Assembly: GCF_030317205.1 (NCBI RefSeq) | Contig: NZ_JASZYB010000004.1 | Span: forward strand, 434,001 to 498,000 | Direction: 5' to 3' | DNA: 64,000 nucleotides | Source: Variovorax sp. J2L1-78 | GTDB lineage: Bacteria; Pseudomonadota; Gammaproteobacteria; Burkholderiales; Burkholderiaceae_C | Part shown: positions 1-8,244 of the stretch, piece by piece | Numbering within the stretch: position 1 is the first letter of the stretch | How the letters are laid out: each line of letters opens with the position of its first letter | The notes under the pieces: generated by a model | Database searches by the model: none | Seen by the model: only the letters and a program-made list of their open reading frames with translations | Told to the model about the DNA's origin: nothing | Translations under genes and position numbers: made by a program

Positions 1-710
1 ACGACCATCTGCTGGCCTTCGACGCCGGCGACCCGGCCGGCGTGCCGATCGCCGCCGGGCTCGACGCGCTGCCGTCGCTCGACGCGCCGCCGCAGGCGTT
101 GCGCGTCGCGTGGAGCCCGCAGCTGGGCTGCGACTTCGCGGTCGACGCGGACGTGCTCACCGTGCTGCAGCAGCGCGTCGACGCCCTGCGCGCCGCCGGC
201 TGGCAGATCGCCGATGCCGACCCGCCCTGGCCGACCGAAGCCCGCGAGTACCCGCTGATGGCGCTGCAGGTGGCGGGCCTGCATGCGCTCTACGGCGACC
301 GCCTGGCGAGCGACCGCGCGCGCATCGACCCGGTGCTGGTCGGCCAGATCGAGGCCGGCGCGGCGGTCACGCCCGCCGACGTGGCGCGTGCCTTGCGACT
401 GAAGGAACGCATCGCGGGCAGCCTCACACGCTTCTTCGAATCCTTCGACGTGCTGCTGTGCCCCACCACGCCGGTGACGGCCTGGCCGCTCGATCAGCTC
501 GGCCCGCCGGTGATCGGCGGCCGCCCCGCCGGGCCGCGCGGCCATGCGGCCTTCACGCCGCTCTTCAACTACTGCGGCGTGCCGGCATGTTCGGTGCCCG
601 CGGGCACGGTGCGCGGGTTGCCGGTCGGGCTGCAGGTGGTGGCGCCGCGCTACGAGGACGCGCGCGTGCTGCAGTGCGCGCGCGGCATCGAGGCGCTCGA
701 CGGCGCGTGA
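1..710 (+). CDS. Amidase signature family protein, 3' part only
   Basis: The gene is cut by the left edge; the reading frame is open from position 3 and ends at TGA 708-710, leaving about 235 C-terminal residues. The C-terminal half of amidase signature hydrolases (GatA, AtzF and relatives) is recognisable: the stretch DVLLCPTTPVTAWPL is followed by a FTPLFNYCGVPACSVPAG segment and the terminal GLPVGLQVVAPRYEDARVL. The catalytic Ser-cisSer-Lys part lies outside the window, so activity and substrate cannot be judged. These enzymes hydrolyse amide bonds in the cytoplasm. The gene converges on the efflux pair to its right. It is more likely a stand-alone amidase than GatA, because no gat neighbour is visible. 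Confidence 0.85.
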   Translation, partial: DHLLAFDAGDPAGVPIAAGLDALPSLDAPPQALRVAWSPQLGCDFAVDADVLTVLQQRVDALRAAGWQIADADPPWPTEAREYPLMALQVAGLHALYGDRLASDRARIDPVLVGQIEAGAAVTPADVARALRLKERIAGSLTRFFESFDVLLCPTTPVTAWPLDQLGPPVIGGRPAGPRGHAAFTPLFNYCGVPACSVPAGTVRGLPVGLQVVAPRYEDARVLQCARGIEALDGA

Positions 711-722
711 CCGGCCGTCGGG

Positions 723-1055
723 TCAATGCGTCGCGCTCTTCGAGAACAGGTTGATCACTAGCACGCCCGCGACGATCAGCGCCATGCCGCCGATCGCCGC
801 CGCGTCGAGGCGCTGCTTGAAGATGAACCAGCCGACCACCCCGGTGAGCACGATGCCCACGCCGGACCAGATGGCGTAGACGACGCCGATGGGCAGCACC
901 TTCAGCGTCAGCGACAGGCAATAGAAGGAGCCGGCATAGCCCGCCGCCGTGACGAGGCTCGGCCACAGCCGCGTGAAGCCTTCGGAGGCCTTGAGGAAGG
1001 AGGTGGCAATGATCTCCAGGACGATCGCGGCGCCGAGGATGAGGTAGGTGTTCAA
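723..1055 (-). CDS. Small multidrug resistance (SMR) family efflux transporter, EmrE-like
   Basis: At 110 residues this is the standard SMR length, with four hydrophobic helices. The essential membrane glutamate of the family is Glu14 (IVLEIIATSFLKAS), and the helix 3 signature YAIWSGVGIVLT is intact. SMR proteins exchange protons for lipophilic cations or, in the Gdx subtype, guanidinium compounds. The sequence resembles the EmrE/QacE type more than SugE/Gdx, but the substrate is not proven. The start is a TTG overlapping the TGA of the upstream tetR gene by 4 bp (TTGA), so translation is probably coupled and the two genes form one leftward operon. Confidence 0.9.
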   Translation of the reverse strand: MNTYLILGAAIVLEIIATSFLKASEGFTRLWPSLVTAAGYAGSFYCLSLTLKVLPIGVVYAIWSGVGIVLTGVVGWFIFKQRLDAAAIGGMALIVAGVLVINLFSKSATH

Positions 1056-1615
1056 GCGGTGTGTGCCTCGGTGGATGACATGGCCAGCAGGGATTCGCCG
1101 AGCGATGCGCGCTGCGACGCGGTGAGCTTGTAGACGCCCAGCAGATCGGACAGCCAGAGTCCGTCCGCCGCCAGACGCATGATGAGTTCGGCGTTGTCCT
1201 TGGCCGCATCACCGGCCCGGTTCTCGGCCACCCAGCCGCTCCAGCGTTCGGCCACGGCCCGGTCGATCACCGCGGCGACGAGGATCGCGCGCCAATGCGC
1301 CTGTTCACTCGCCTCGTCGAAGCCATGCAAGGTGGCGCGCACATAGGCCCGCGCCGCGCTGCCCGGACCGGTGTCGCCCTCCCGCGCGACCGACAGCTCC
1401 GTCTGGAACTGCTGCATGTAGGTGTCGCACATGTCCGACAGCAACTGCTCGCGGGTGCCGAAGTGATGCTGCACGGCGCCCTTGGTCACGCCGGCGAGTT
1501 CGGCCACGGAACCCATGGAAAGCGGCTCGCCGTGCGCGAGCAACTCGGCGGCGGCGGCGATGAGGTTGGCACGGACCGCATCGGGGTCCTTGCGTCGGCG
1601 ATGGGCTTCAGACAT
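1052..1615 (-). CDS. TetR family transcriptional regulator
   Basis: The protein has 187 residues with an N-terminal TetR helix-turn-helix at about residues 15-60 (ANLIAAAAELLAHG, then VAELAGVTKGAVQHHFGTRE), where the recognition helix is very well preserved. The C-terminal two thirds is the ligand-binding and dimerisation domain, resembling the TetR_C_6-type repressors that sit beside SMR pumps. It is first in a two-gene operon with the efflux gene and presumably represses both in the absence of a toxic cation. A palindrome just upstream of its start (1627-1646) is a good candidate for its own operator. The ligand is unknown. Confidence 0.9.
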   Translation of the reverse strand: MSEAHRRRKDPDAVRANLIAAAAELLAHGEPLSMGSVAELAGVTKGAVQHHFGTREQLLSDMCDTYMQQFQTELSVAREGDTGPGSAARAYVRATLHGFDEASEQAHWRAILVAAVIDRAVAERWSGWVAENRAGDAAKDNAELIMRLAADGLWLSDLLGVYKLTASQRASLGESLLAMSSTEAHTA

Positions 1616-1626
1616 GGCCCGAGTCT

Positions 1627-1646
1627 AACATTACGAATGGAATGTT
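1627..1646. promoter_or_regulatory. Palindrome, probable TetR operator
   Basis: AACATT (1627-1632) and AATGTT (1641-1646) form an inverted repeat with an 8-bp spacer, 11 bp upstream of the tetR start codon. The position and the spacing of the arms fit an operator of a self-regulating TetR repressor. That assignment is inferred from position only. Confidence 0.5.
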
Positions 1647-1675
1647 TTGCATGCGGGTGCGTCGGCACGCTCGTC

Positions 1676-1697
1676 GAAAACCGGCGCGCAGGTTTTC
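1676..1697. promoter_or_regulatory. Inverted repeat upstream of kynB, possible operator
   Basis: GAAAACC (1676-1682) and GGTTTTC (1691-1697) are perfect 7-bp arms around an 8-bp spacer, 59 bp before the kynB ATG. It lies between the divergent tetR and kynB genes and could be an operator for a regulator of the kynurenine operon. No Lrp-type kynR gene lies next to the operon to pair with it. Confidence 0.35.
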
Positions 1698-1755
1698 TCG
1701 CAGGCGTTGGAAATAACCGACACCACGACCCGTCGCGCGGCGCTAACTTCGCGAA

Positions 1756-2391
1756 ATGACGCAACTCCTCTGGGACATTTCCCCCCCCGTGCACGAGGGT
1801 GCGCCGGTCTTTCCCGGCGACACGCCCTACCGGCAGCGCTGGGCTGCGCGCATCGGCCCGGGTTGCCCGGTGAACGTCAGCGAGATCACGCTGTCGCCGC
1901 ACGTCGGCGCGCACGCCGACGCGCCGCTGCACTACGCGCCCGACGGCGCCACGATCGGCGATGTCGACCTCGCGCCCTTCCTCGGCCGCTGCCGCGTGAT
2001 CCATGCGATCGCGCGCGGCCCGCTGATCGAATGGTCGCACCTCGAACATGCGGTGGCCGACCTGCCGCCGCGCGTGCTGGTGCGCACCTACCAGCGTGCG
2101 CCGGTCGAACGCTGGGACGGCGCCCTCGCCGCCTATGCACCCGCGACCATCGAACGCCTCGCCGCGCTCGGCGTGACGCTGGTCGGCATCGACACCGGCA
2201 GCATCGACCCGGCCGACAGCAAGACCCTCGACAGCCACCAGGTGATCCGCCGCATGAACCTGCGCGTGCTCGAGAACCTGGTGCTCGACGACGTGCCCGA
2301 AGGCGACTACGAACTGATCGCGCTGCCGCTGAAGCTGGTGAGCGCCGACGCTTCCCCCGTGCGCGCCGTGCTGCGCGAACTTCCCCGATGA
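1756..2391 (+). CDS. kynB: Kynurenine formamidase (arylformamidase)
   Basis: This 211-residue protein belongs to the cyclase/KynB metal-dependent hydrolase family and hydrolyses N-formylkynurenine to kynurenine and formate. The metal-site signature is present as SPHVGAHADAPLHY near residue 50, with the His and Asp ligands in place. N-terminal WDISPPVHEGAPVFPGD is typical of bacterial KynB, as is the length. It is the first gene of a kynB-kynU-kynA operon: the stop codon overlaps the kynU start by 4 bp (ATGA). The context of formamidase, kynureninase and tryptophan dioxygenase makes the function secure. Confidence 0.95.
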   Translation: MTQLLWDISPPVHEGAPVFPGDTPYRQRWAARIGPGCPVNVSEITLSPHVGAHADAPLHYAPDGATIGDVDLAPFLGRCRVIHAIARGPLIEWSHLEHAVADLPPRVLVRTYQRAPVERWDGALAAYAPATIERLAALGVTLVGIDTGSIDPADSKTLDSHQVIRRMNLRVLENLVLDDVPEGDYELIALPLKLVSADASPVRAVLRELPR

Positions 2392-3707
2392 CCTCCCTGA
2401 CCATGACCCTCGACGACTGCCGCGCCCTCGACCGCGCCGACCCCTTGCGCGACCTGCGCGCCCTGTTCACCCTGCCCGACGGCGTGATCTACCTCGACGG
2501 CAACTCTCTGGGCGTCATGCCCGCGGCCGCCCCCGCACGCGTCGCCGAGGTGGTGGCGCAGGAATGGGGCACCGGCCTGATCCGCTCGTGGAACACCGCC
2601 AGTTGGATCGACCTGCCGCAGCGCCTGGGCAACAAGCTCGCGCGCCTGATCGGCGCCGCGCCCGACGAGGTGATGTGCACTGACAGCACCTCGATCAATC
2701 TCTACAAGGTGCTGTTCGCCGCGATGAGCCAGGCGCTCGACGGTGGTGACGCGCAGCGCCGCACCGTGGTGAGCGAGCGCAGCAACTTCCCGACCGACCT
2801 GTACATCGCCGAGTCGCTGTGCCGCGAGCGCGGCTTCACGCTGAAGCTGATCGACAGCGTCGACGCCCTGCCCGCGGCGCTCACGACCGAGGTCGCGGTG
2901 CTGATGCTCACGCATGTGAACTACCGCACCGGCGCCATGCACGACATGGCGGCCGTCACCGCCGCGGCGCATGCGGTGGGCGCGCTCACCGTCTGGGACC
3001 TGGCGCACAGCGCGGGTGCGGTGCCGGTGACGCTCAACGAGAGCAACGCCGACTTCGCGATCGGCTGCGGCTACAAGTACTTGAACGGCGGCCCCGGCGC
3101 GCCGGCCTTCGTGTGGGTGAACACGCGCCACGCGAGCCGCTTCGAGCAGCCGCTGTCGGGCTGGTTCGGCCACGCCGCGCCTTTCGAGTTCACGCCGCAC
3201 TACCGCCCAGCTCCGGGCGTGGCGCGCTACCTCTGCGGCACGCAGCCGATCATCAGCCTGTCGGCGCTCGAATGCGGGCTCGACACGCTGCTGGCGGCCG
3301 AGCCCTTCAATGCCGACTTCGGCCCGATGGCGGCCCTGCGCACCAAGTCGCTCGCCCTGACCGACGCCTTCATCGCACTGGTCGAGGCGCGCTGCCCCGG
3401 CCGCTTCACGCTCGTCACGCCACGCGACCATGCCCGGCGCGGCTCGCAGGTGTGCCTCGCGATGGCCGATGTCGCCGAGGCGCAGGGCAATGCGGCCTAC
3501 GCCATCGTGCAGGCACTCATCGCGCGCGGCGTGATCGGCGACTTCCGCGCTGGCGATGCGCAGACGCCGCACATCCTGCGCTTCGGCTTCACGCCGCTGT
3601 ACCTGAGCTTCGAGGACGTGTGGAATTCGGTGGAGCACCTGGTGCAGGTACTGGAAAAAGAAGAATGGCAGCGCCCCGAGTTCAACCAGAAGAATGCGGT
3701 GACCTGA
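2388..3707 (+). CDS. kynU: Kynureninase
   Basis: Kynureninase is a PLP enzyme that cleaves kynurenine to anthranilate and alanine. The N-terminal signature IYLDGNSLGVMP is present, and the PLP-binding lysine is Lys230 in GCGYKYLNGGPGAPAF; ALTVWDLAHSAGAVP carries the cofactor-binding Asp. Started at ATG 2388 (overlapping the kynB stop) it has 439 residues; ATG 2403 (434 residues) is an alternative, as most family members are about 415-420. With kynB and kynA it completes the aerobic tryptophan-to-anthranilate route, and no kynurenine 3-monooxygenase is needed. Confidence 0.95.
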   Translation: MTSLTMTLDDCRALDRADPLRDLRALFTLPDGVIYLDGNSLGVMPAAAPARVAEVVAQEWGTGLIRSWNTASWIDLPQRLGNKLARLIGAAPDEVMCTDSTSINLYKVLFAAMSQALDGGDAQRRTVVSERSNFPTDLYIAESLCRERGFTLKLIDSVDALPAALTTEVAVLMLTHVNYRTGAMHDMAAVTAAAHAVGALTVWDLAHSAGAVPVTLNESNADFAIGCGYKYLNGGPGAPAFVWVNTRHASRFEQPLSGWFGHAAPFEFTPHYRPAPGVARYLCGTQPIISLSALECGLDTLLAAEPFNADFGPMAALRTKSLALTDAFIALVEARCPGRFTLVTPRDHARRGSQVCLAMADVAEAQGNAAYAIVQALIARGVIGDFRAGDAQTPHILRFGFTPLYLSFEDVWNSVEHLVQVLEKEEWQRPEFNQKNAVT

Positions 3708-3708
3708 C

Positions 3709-4548
3709 ATGAGCGAAACCGAGAAGATCGTCCACGAAGAAAAGGCGCAGCTCGACTTCAGCGCGTCGATGAGCTACGGCGACTACCTGCACCTCGACGA
3801 GATCCTGAATGCGCAGCATCCGCTCTCGCCGGCGCACGACGAGATGCTGTTCATCGTCCAGCACCAGACCAGCGAGCTGTGGATGAAGCTGATGCTGCAC
3901 GAGCTGACGGCCGCCACGCGCTGCATCGCCACCGAGCAGTTGCCCGATGCCTTCAAGATGCTGGCGCGCGTGACGCGCATCATGGAGCAGCTGGTCGGCG
4001 CATGGACGGTGCTCTCGACCATGACGCCGCCCGAGTACAGCGCGATGCGGCCGTACCTCGCGAGTTCGAGCGGTTTCCAGAGCGCGCAGTACCGCTGCAT
4101 CGAGTTCGCGCTGGGCAACAAGAACGCGGCCATGCTCAAGCCGCACGCGCACCGCACCGACCTGCTCGCGCAGGTGGATGCGGCCTACCGCACGCCCTCG
4201 CTCTACGACGAATCGCTGCGCCTGCTGGCGCGGCGCGGGCTTCCGGTGCCGTCGGGCTACGTGGAGCGCGACTGGACGCAGCCCTACGAAGCCAGCGATG
4301 AGGTCGAAGCCGCCTGGCTCGCGGTCTACCGCGACCCGCACCAGCACTGGGACCTGTACCAGCTCGGCGAAAAGCTCACCGACATCGAGGACGCCTTCCG
4401 GCTCTGGCGCTTCCGCCACGTGACGACGGTGGAGCGCGTGATCGGCTTCAAGCGCGGCACCGGTGGCACCGGCGGCGTGAGCTACCTGCGCAAGATGCTC
4501 GACGTGGTGCTGTTCCCCGAGATCTGGCGCCTGCGCACCAACCTTTGA
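3709..4548 (+). CDS. kynA: Tryptophan 2,3-dioxygenase
   Basis: This haem enzyme opens the indole ring of L-tryptophan with O2 to give N-formylkynurenine, the first step of the kynurenine pathway. The 279 residues match the bacterial family length. Recognisable blocks are MSYGDYLHLDEILNAQHP, the substrate-pocket segment FIVQHQTSELWMKLMLHEL, and the C-terminal FRHVTTVERVIGFKRGTGG, which carries the proximal haem histidine and the glycine-rich loop. The start codon lies one base after the kynU stop, so kynBUA is a tight operon. The last gene of the operon converges on the FAD monooxygenase gene, with only 9 bp between the stops. Confidence 0.97.
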   Translation: MSETEKIVHEEKAQLDFSASMSYGDYLHLDEILNAQHPLSPAHDEMLFIVQHQTSELWMKLMLHELTAATRCIATEQLPDAFKMLARVTRIMEQLVGAWTVLSTMTPPEYSAMRPYLASSSGFQSAQYRCIEFALGNKNAAMLKPHAHRTDLLAQVDAAYRTPSLYDESLRLLARRGLPVPSGYVERDWTQPYEASDEVEAAWLAVYRDPHQHWDLYQLGEKLTDIEDAFRLWRFRHVTTVERVIGFKRGTGGTGGVSYLRKMLDVVLFPEIWRLRTNL

Positions 4549-4557
4549 CGCCCAGGG

Positions 4558-5736
4558 CTACCCGCCGTACAGCCAGGGCTGGTCGAGCAGGCGAGCGCCC
4601 AAGAGGCGCATCGCCGTGTCGCGCGCCACGCGCAGCGGCCCGGCGGCGTGGAAGATCTCGCCGTTGCGCCGGGCCCGCGCCTGCACCTGCGCATTGCGCT
4701 GCCAGCGCGCCTGCGCGTAGCGTTGGAGGGACGCCGGCACCTCGCCGCCATCCGCGCCCTGCAGGGACGCCGCCAGCGCCACCGCATCCTCGATCGCCAT
4801 GCCGGCGCCCTGCGCCAGGTACGGCAGCATCGGGTGCGCGGCGTCGCCGACCAGCGCGATGCGCTCGTGCGCCATCTGGGCCGGACCGGTGAGCGGCGCG
4901 CGGTCGTGCAGCGTCCAGGCACGCCAGGTCGGCACGGCCAGCAGGTAGTTCTGCAGCGTCGTGCAGCAGCGGCCGGTGGCGTGCTGCAATGCGTCGAGAC
5001 TCGTTGTCTGGTCCCAGTCGCGCGCATCGCCGGCGGGCGCCGCTTCGGCCAGCACCACCACGTTGAGCAGTTCGCCCCGGCGCACTGGATAGACCAGCGC
5101 GTGCAGGCGGTCACCCAGCCACACGCGCACCTGCGTGCTGCGCTGCGCCAGCGGCAGGGCCGTTTGCGAGAGCAGGCCACGCCAGGCGGTGTGGCCGGTG
5201 GGCCGCGGCGCGGGGCCGGGTTCGCCGAGCTCCGCGCGCACGACGCTCCACAGGCCATCGGCCCCGATCAGCGCATCGCCCTCCCAGGCCCGGGCGCCGT
5301 CGGCGGCGACCGTCACTGCATCGTCGGAACGCTCGATCTGCGTCAGGCGCGCCGGGTGGTTCAGCGCGACGTCGGCGTGCTCGCGCGCGGCCGCCAGCAG
5401 CACACCATGCAGGTCGGCCCGGTGCACGCAGCAATACGGCGCGCCGTAGCGCTGCAAGGCGGTGTCGCCCAGCGGCAGGCGGGCCAGTTCATGGTCGTCA
5501 TGGGCCGCACGCACCACCAGCGTGTCGGGGCGCGCGGCGATGGTGTCGAGCGCGTCGGCCAGGCCCAGGGCCTGCAGGCGGCGCACCGCGTTCGGCCCGA
5601 GCTGGATGCCGGCACCGACTTCGGCGAAGACGGCCGACTGCTCGAACAGCTCGACCCGATGGCCGCCCTGCGCCAGCGCCAGCGCGCTTGCCAGGCCGCC
5701 GATGCCGCCGCCGGCGACCAGGAGCTGCAGCGCCAT
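4558..5736 (-). CDS. FAD-dependent monooxygenase (UbiH/salicylate hydroxylase-like)
   Basis: A 392-residue class A flavoprotein hydroxylase. It shows the N-terminal FAD dinucleotide fold VAGGGIGGLASALALAQGG, the DG motif region DALIGADGLWSVVR near residue 160, and the GD motif GDAAHPMLPYLAQGAGMAIED near residue 290. Such enzymes use NAD(P)H and O2 to hydroxylate aromatic or related compounds; the substrate cannot be read from sequence. Its start follows the stop of the cysteine-rich protein gene by 3 bp, so it appears to be the last gene of the Fur-controlled feoAB operon rather than part of the neighbouring kyn operon, which runs the other way. Confidence 0.85.
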   Translation of the reverse strand: MALQLLVAGGGIGGLASALALAQGGHRVELFEQSAVFAEVGAGIQLGPNAVRRLQALGLADALDTIAARPDTLVVRAAHDDHELARLPLGDTALQRYGAPYCCVHRADLHGVLLAAAREHADVALNHPARLTQIERSDDAVTVAADGARAWEGDALIGADGLWSVVRAELGEPGPAPRPTGHTAWRGLLSQTALPLAQRSTQVRVWLGDRLHALVYPVRRGELLNVVVLAEAAPAGDARDWDQTTSLDALQHATGRCCTTLQNYLLAVPTWRAWTLHDRAPLTGPAQMAHERIALVGDAAHPMLPYLAQGAGMAIEDAVALAASLQGADGGEVPASLQRYAQARWQRNAQVQARARRNGEIFHAAGPLRVARDTAMRLLGARLLDQPWLYGG

Positions 5737-5739
5737 CCC

Positions 5740-6012
5740 TCAGCGGGCGGCGCTGGGCGGCGCGTCGGTGGCGGCCGGGCCGGTCTTTGCCGTGCCACAG
5801 CTACCGCAGCTGTCGCACGAACCGCAACCCGAGGTCTTGGCAAGCGAGGCGGCCAGCGCGTCGGCGCGCTGCGCATCGACCAGGCCGGCGCGGTGCGAGC
5901 CGGCGGCCAGCTTGGTCGCGGCCGAGCGCCGCCAGCCCGCGGGCATCCAGCGCCATACGGCATAGACGGCGGCAAGCGCCACGATGATTCCGACGATCAG
6001 GTTCTGTGCCAT
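5740..6012 (-). CDS. Small membrane-anchored Cys-rich protein downstream of feoB (DUF6587-like)
   Basis: The 90-residue protein has one N-terminal membrane helix (about residues 4-22, LIVGIIVALAAVYAVWRWMP), a basic linker, and a C-terminal cysteine cluster SGCGSCDSCGSCG with five closely spaced Cys. It sits 4 bp after the feoB stop. Small membrane-anchored proteins with such Cys tails occur after feoB in beta- and gammaproteobacteria and may take the place of FeoC; a metal- or Fe-S-binding role in ferrous iron uptake is inferred. The DUF6587 assignment is from memory of family architecture. Confidence 0.75.
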   Translation of the reverse strand: MAQNLIVGIIVALAAVYAVWRWMPAGWRRSAATKLAAGSHRAGLVDAQRADALAASLAKTSGCGSCDSCGSCGTAKTGPAATDAPPSAAR

Positions 6013-6016
6013 TCGT

Positions 6017-7918
6017 TCAACCCCAGCCCAGTGCGAGCGCGATTCGATAGGTGATGAAGCAGGCCAGGTAGGCCAGCCCGAACAGGTAGCCCGCCATGAT
6101 CCACACGTACTTCCACGAGTTGGTCTCGCGCTTGACCGCAGCGAGCGTCGAGATGCACTGCGGCGCGAACACGAACCAGACCAGCAGCGACAGCGCGGTG
6201 GCGAGCGACCAGCTGCCCGCGAGCAGCGGCTCCAATGCGGTGGCCACGTCGTCGCCGGTGGCCGACAGCGCGTACACCGTGCCGAGCGCGCCCACCGCGA
6301 CCTCGCGCGCCGCCATGCCGGGCACCAGCGCGATCGAGATCTGCCAGTTGAAGCCGATGGGCGCGAAGATGTGCTGCAACGCGCCGCCGATCCTGCCGGC
6401 CAGGCTGTACTGGATGGCCGGCCCGGTCGCGCCCTCGGGCGGCGACGGGAAAGTCGACAGGAACCACAGCAGGATGGTCAGCGTGAGGATGATGGTGCCC
6501 ACGCGCTGCAGGAAGATCCAGGCGCGCTCGTACAGGCCAAGCAGCAGGTTGCGCGCATTGGGCCAGCGGTACGCGGGCAGCTCCATCATCAGCGGTGAGT
6601 GCTGCTGGCTGTCGCGGAAGCGCTTCATCACCCAGGCCACCGCCATGGCCGAGACGATGCCGAAGACGTAGAGCGCGAAGAGCACGACGCCCTGCAGGTT
6701 GAAGACGCCGCCCACGGTACGCGCCGGGATGAAGGCCGCGATGAGCAGCGCGTACACCGGCAGCCGCGCCGAACAGGTCATGAGCGGCGCGATCATGATG
6801 GTGGTGAGCCGGTCGCGCCAGTTGCTGATGGTGCGCGTGGCCATCACGCCCGGGATGGCGCAGGCAAAGCTCGACAGCAGCGGGATGAACGAGCGGCCCG
6901 ACAGGCCGACGGTGCCCATGATGCGGTCGAGTAGGAAGGCGGCGCGCGGCAGGTAGCCGGAATCTTCCAGCGCGAGGATGAAGAGGAACAGGATCAGGAT
7001 CTGCGGCAGGAAGACGATCACGCCGCCGACGCCGGCCACCACACCGTCGACCAGCAGGCTCTGCAACATGCCCTCGGGCACCACCGCCTTGACGGCCTCG
7101 CCCAGCCATTCGGTCGCGGACTTGATGGCGTCCATCGGCACGTTGGCCCAGCTGAACACGGCCTGGAACATGAGGAAGAGCGTGACCGCCAGCACCAGCA
7201 TGCCCCACAGCGGGTGCAGCACCACGCGGTCGATGCGGTCGCTGGTGGCCAGGCTGCCGACCGGCTCGGTCACGGCCAGGCCGAGGATGCGGCGCACCTC
7301 CCGTTGCGTGGCGAGCACGTCGTCGAGCCCGGGGGCGAGCCATGGCACCGGCGCCGCCGCCACCACCGGCGTGTCGAGCGCGGCAAGCAGGTCGCGTGCG
7401 CCCCCGGCGTGCACGCCCACCGTTTCGATCACCGGCACGCCGAGCTCGCGCGAGAGCACGGCGGCGTCGACCACGATGCCCTGGCGCTTGGCCATGTCGG
7501 TCATGTTGAGGGCCACCACCATCGGCAGGCCGAGTTTCCTGGCTTCGAGCACCAGCCGCAGGTTCAGACGCAGGTTGGTCGCGTCGGTCACGCACACCAG
7601 CAGGTCGGGGGTCGGTTCCTTGCTCTGGCCGGTGACGACATCGCGCGTGACGGCTTCGTCGGCCGACAGCGCGTTGAGGCTGTAGGCACCGGGCAGGTCG
7701 AGCACGAAGACGCGGCGCCCGCCCGCGGTGAGCAGCGTGCCTTCCTTGCGCTCGACGGTCACGCCGGCGTAGTTGGCCACCTTCTGGCGGCTGCCGGTCA
7801 AGAGGTTGAAGAGCGCGGTCTTGCCGCAGTTGGGGTTGCCAAGCAGGGCGACGCGCTCGGGCGGTGCGGCCGCGGCACGGGTGGCGTTGGGACGGAAGTC
7901 GAGCGTGGCTTCAACCAT
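6017..7918 (-). CDS. feoB: Ferrous iron transporter B
   Basis: FeoB is an inner-membrane Fe(II) permease with an N-terminal G-protein domain. The P-loop is GNPNCGKT at residues 27-34, followed by the switch region YAGVTVERKEG, DLPGAYSL (G3) and NMTD (G4). After a helical spacer come about eight to ten membrane segments including two Gate-type regions (LPQILILFLFILALEDSGYLPR and its C-terminal counterpart). At 633 residues it is shorter than E. coli FeoB (773), as is usual in betaproteobacteria. The start overlaps the feoA stop by 8 bp. Confidence 0.97.
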   Translation of the reverse strand: MVEATLDFRPNATRAAAAPPERVALLGNPNCGKTALFNLLTGSRQKVANYAGVTVERKEGTLLTAGGRRVFVLDLPGAYSLNALSADEAVTRDVVTGQSKEPTPDLLVCVTDATNLRLNLRLVLEARKLGLPMVVALNMTDMAKRQGIVVDAAVLSRELGVPVIETVGVHAGGARDLLAALDTPVVAAAPVPWLAPGLDDVLATQREVRRILGLAVTEPVGSLATSDRIDRVVLHPLWGMLVLAVTLFLMFQAVFSWANVPMDAIKSATEWLGEAVKAVVPEGMLQSLLVDGVVAGVGGVIVFLPQILILFLFILALEDSGYLPRAAFLLDRIMGTVGLSGRSFIPLLSSFACAIPGVMATRTISNWRDRLTTIMIAPLMTCSARLPVYALLIAAFIPARTVGGVFNLQGVVLFALYVFGIVSAMAVAWVMKRFRDSQQHSPLMMELPAYRWPNARNLLLGLYERAWIFLQRVGTIILTLTILLWFLSTFPSPPEGATGPAIQYSLAGRIGGALQHIFAPIGFNWQISIALVPGMAAREVAVGALGTVYALSATGDDVATALEPLLAGSWSLATALSLLVWFVFAPQCISTLAAVKRETNSWKYVWIMAGYLFGLAYLACFITYRIALALGWG

Positions 7919-8222
7919 GGTGGCTCGCTCCGCGGGTGACGTGGATGAAGGCGGCTTCGTGGCGCCGCAGCGCGAAGGTGGTGTGGCCCAGGCGCACGGC
8001 CAGCGGGTCGGCCCCTGGCATGCCGGTGGCCACGATGCGCACGGCTTCGCCGGGTACGAAGCCGATCTCGGTCAGGCGCAGCACCAGCTCACGGTCCTGG
8101 GCGGCCTCGGGCCGCAGCACGTCGAGCACCGTGGCCCATTCGTTGATCGCCAGCTGGTCGAGGCTCAGCGCCCCGGCCGACGCGCCCGCAGCCACGGGGG
8201 CCGCCAAAGTCGTTGTTGTCAC
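7911..8222 (-). CDS. feoA: Ferrous iron transport protein A
   Basis: A 103-residue SH3-like FeoA domain protein, a cytoplasmic partner that FeoB needs for Fe(II) uptake. The core LTEIGFVPGEAVRIVATGMPGADPLAVRLGHTTFALRR is typical, preceded by a roughly 25-residue alanine-rich N-terminal extension. It is the first gene of a leftward operon feoA-feoB-Cys-rich protein-FAD monooxygenase. A Fur-type palindrome lies about 25 bp upstream of its start, so the operon is probably iron-repressed. Confidence 0.95.
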   Translation of the reverse strand: MTTTTLAAPVAAGASAGALSLDQLAINEWATVLDVLRPEAAQDRELVLRLTEIGFVPGEAVRIVATGMPGADPLAVRLGHTTFALRRHEAAFIHVTRGASHHG

Positions 8223-8244
8223 CCGAACATTCCATCGAGATAAA

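Noticed and set aside
1647..2387. N-terminal extension of the kynureninase frame through kynB
   Set aside because: The extension is Arg/Ala-rich and overlaps kynB, which has intact family motifs; KynU homology begins at about 2388-2403.
4558..5736. Kynurenine 3-monooxygenase
   Set aside because: The gene runs opposite to kynBUA, is coupled to feoB, and the kynBUA route yields anthranilate without that enzyme; the protein is also shorter than KMO.
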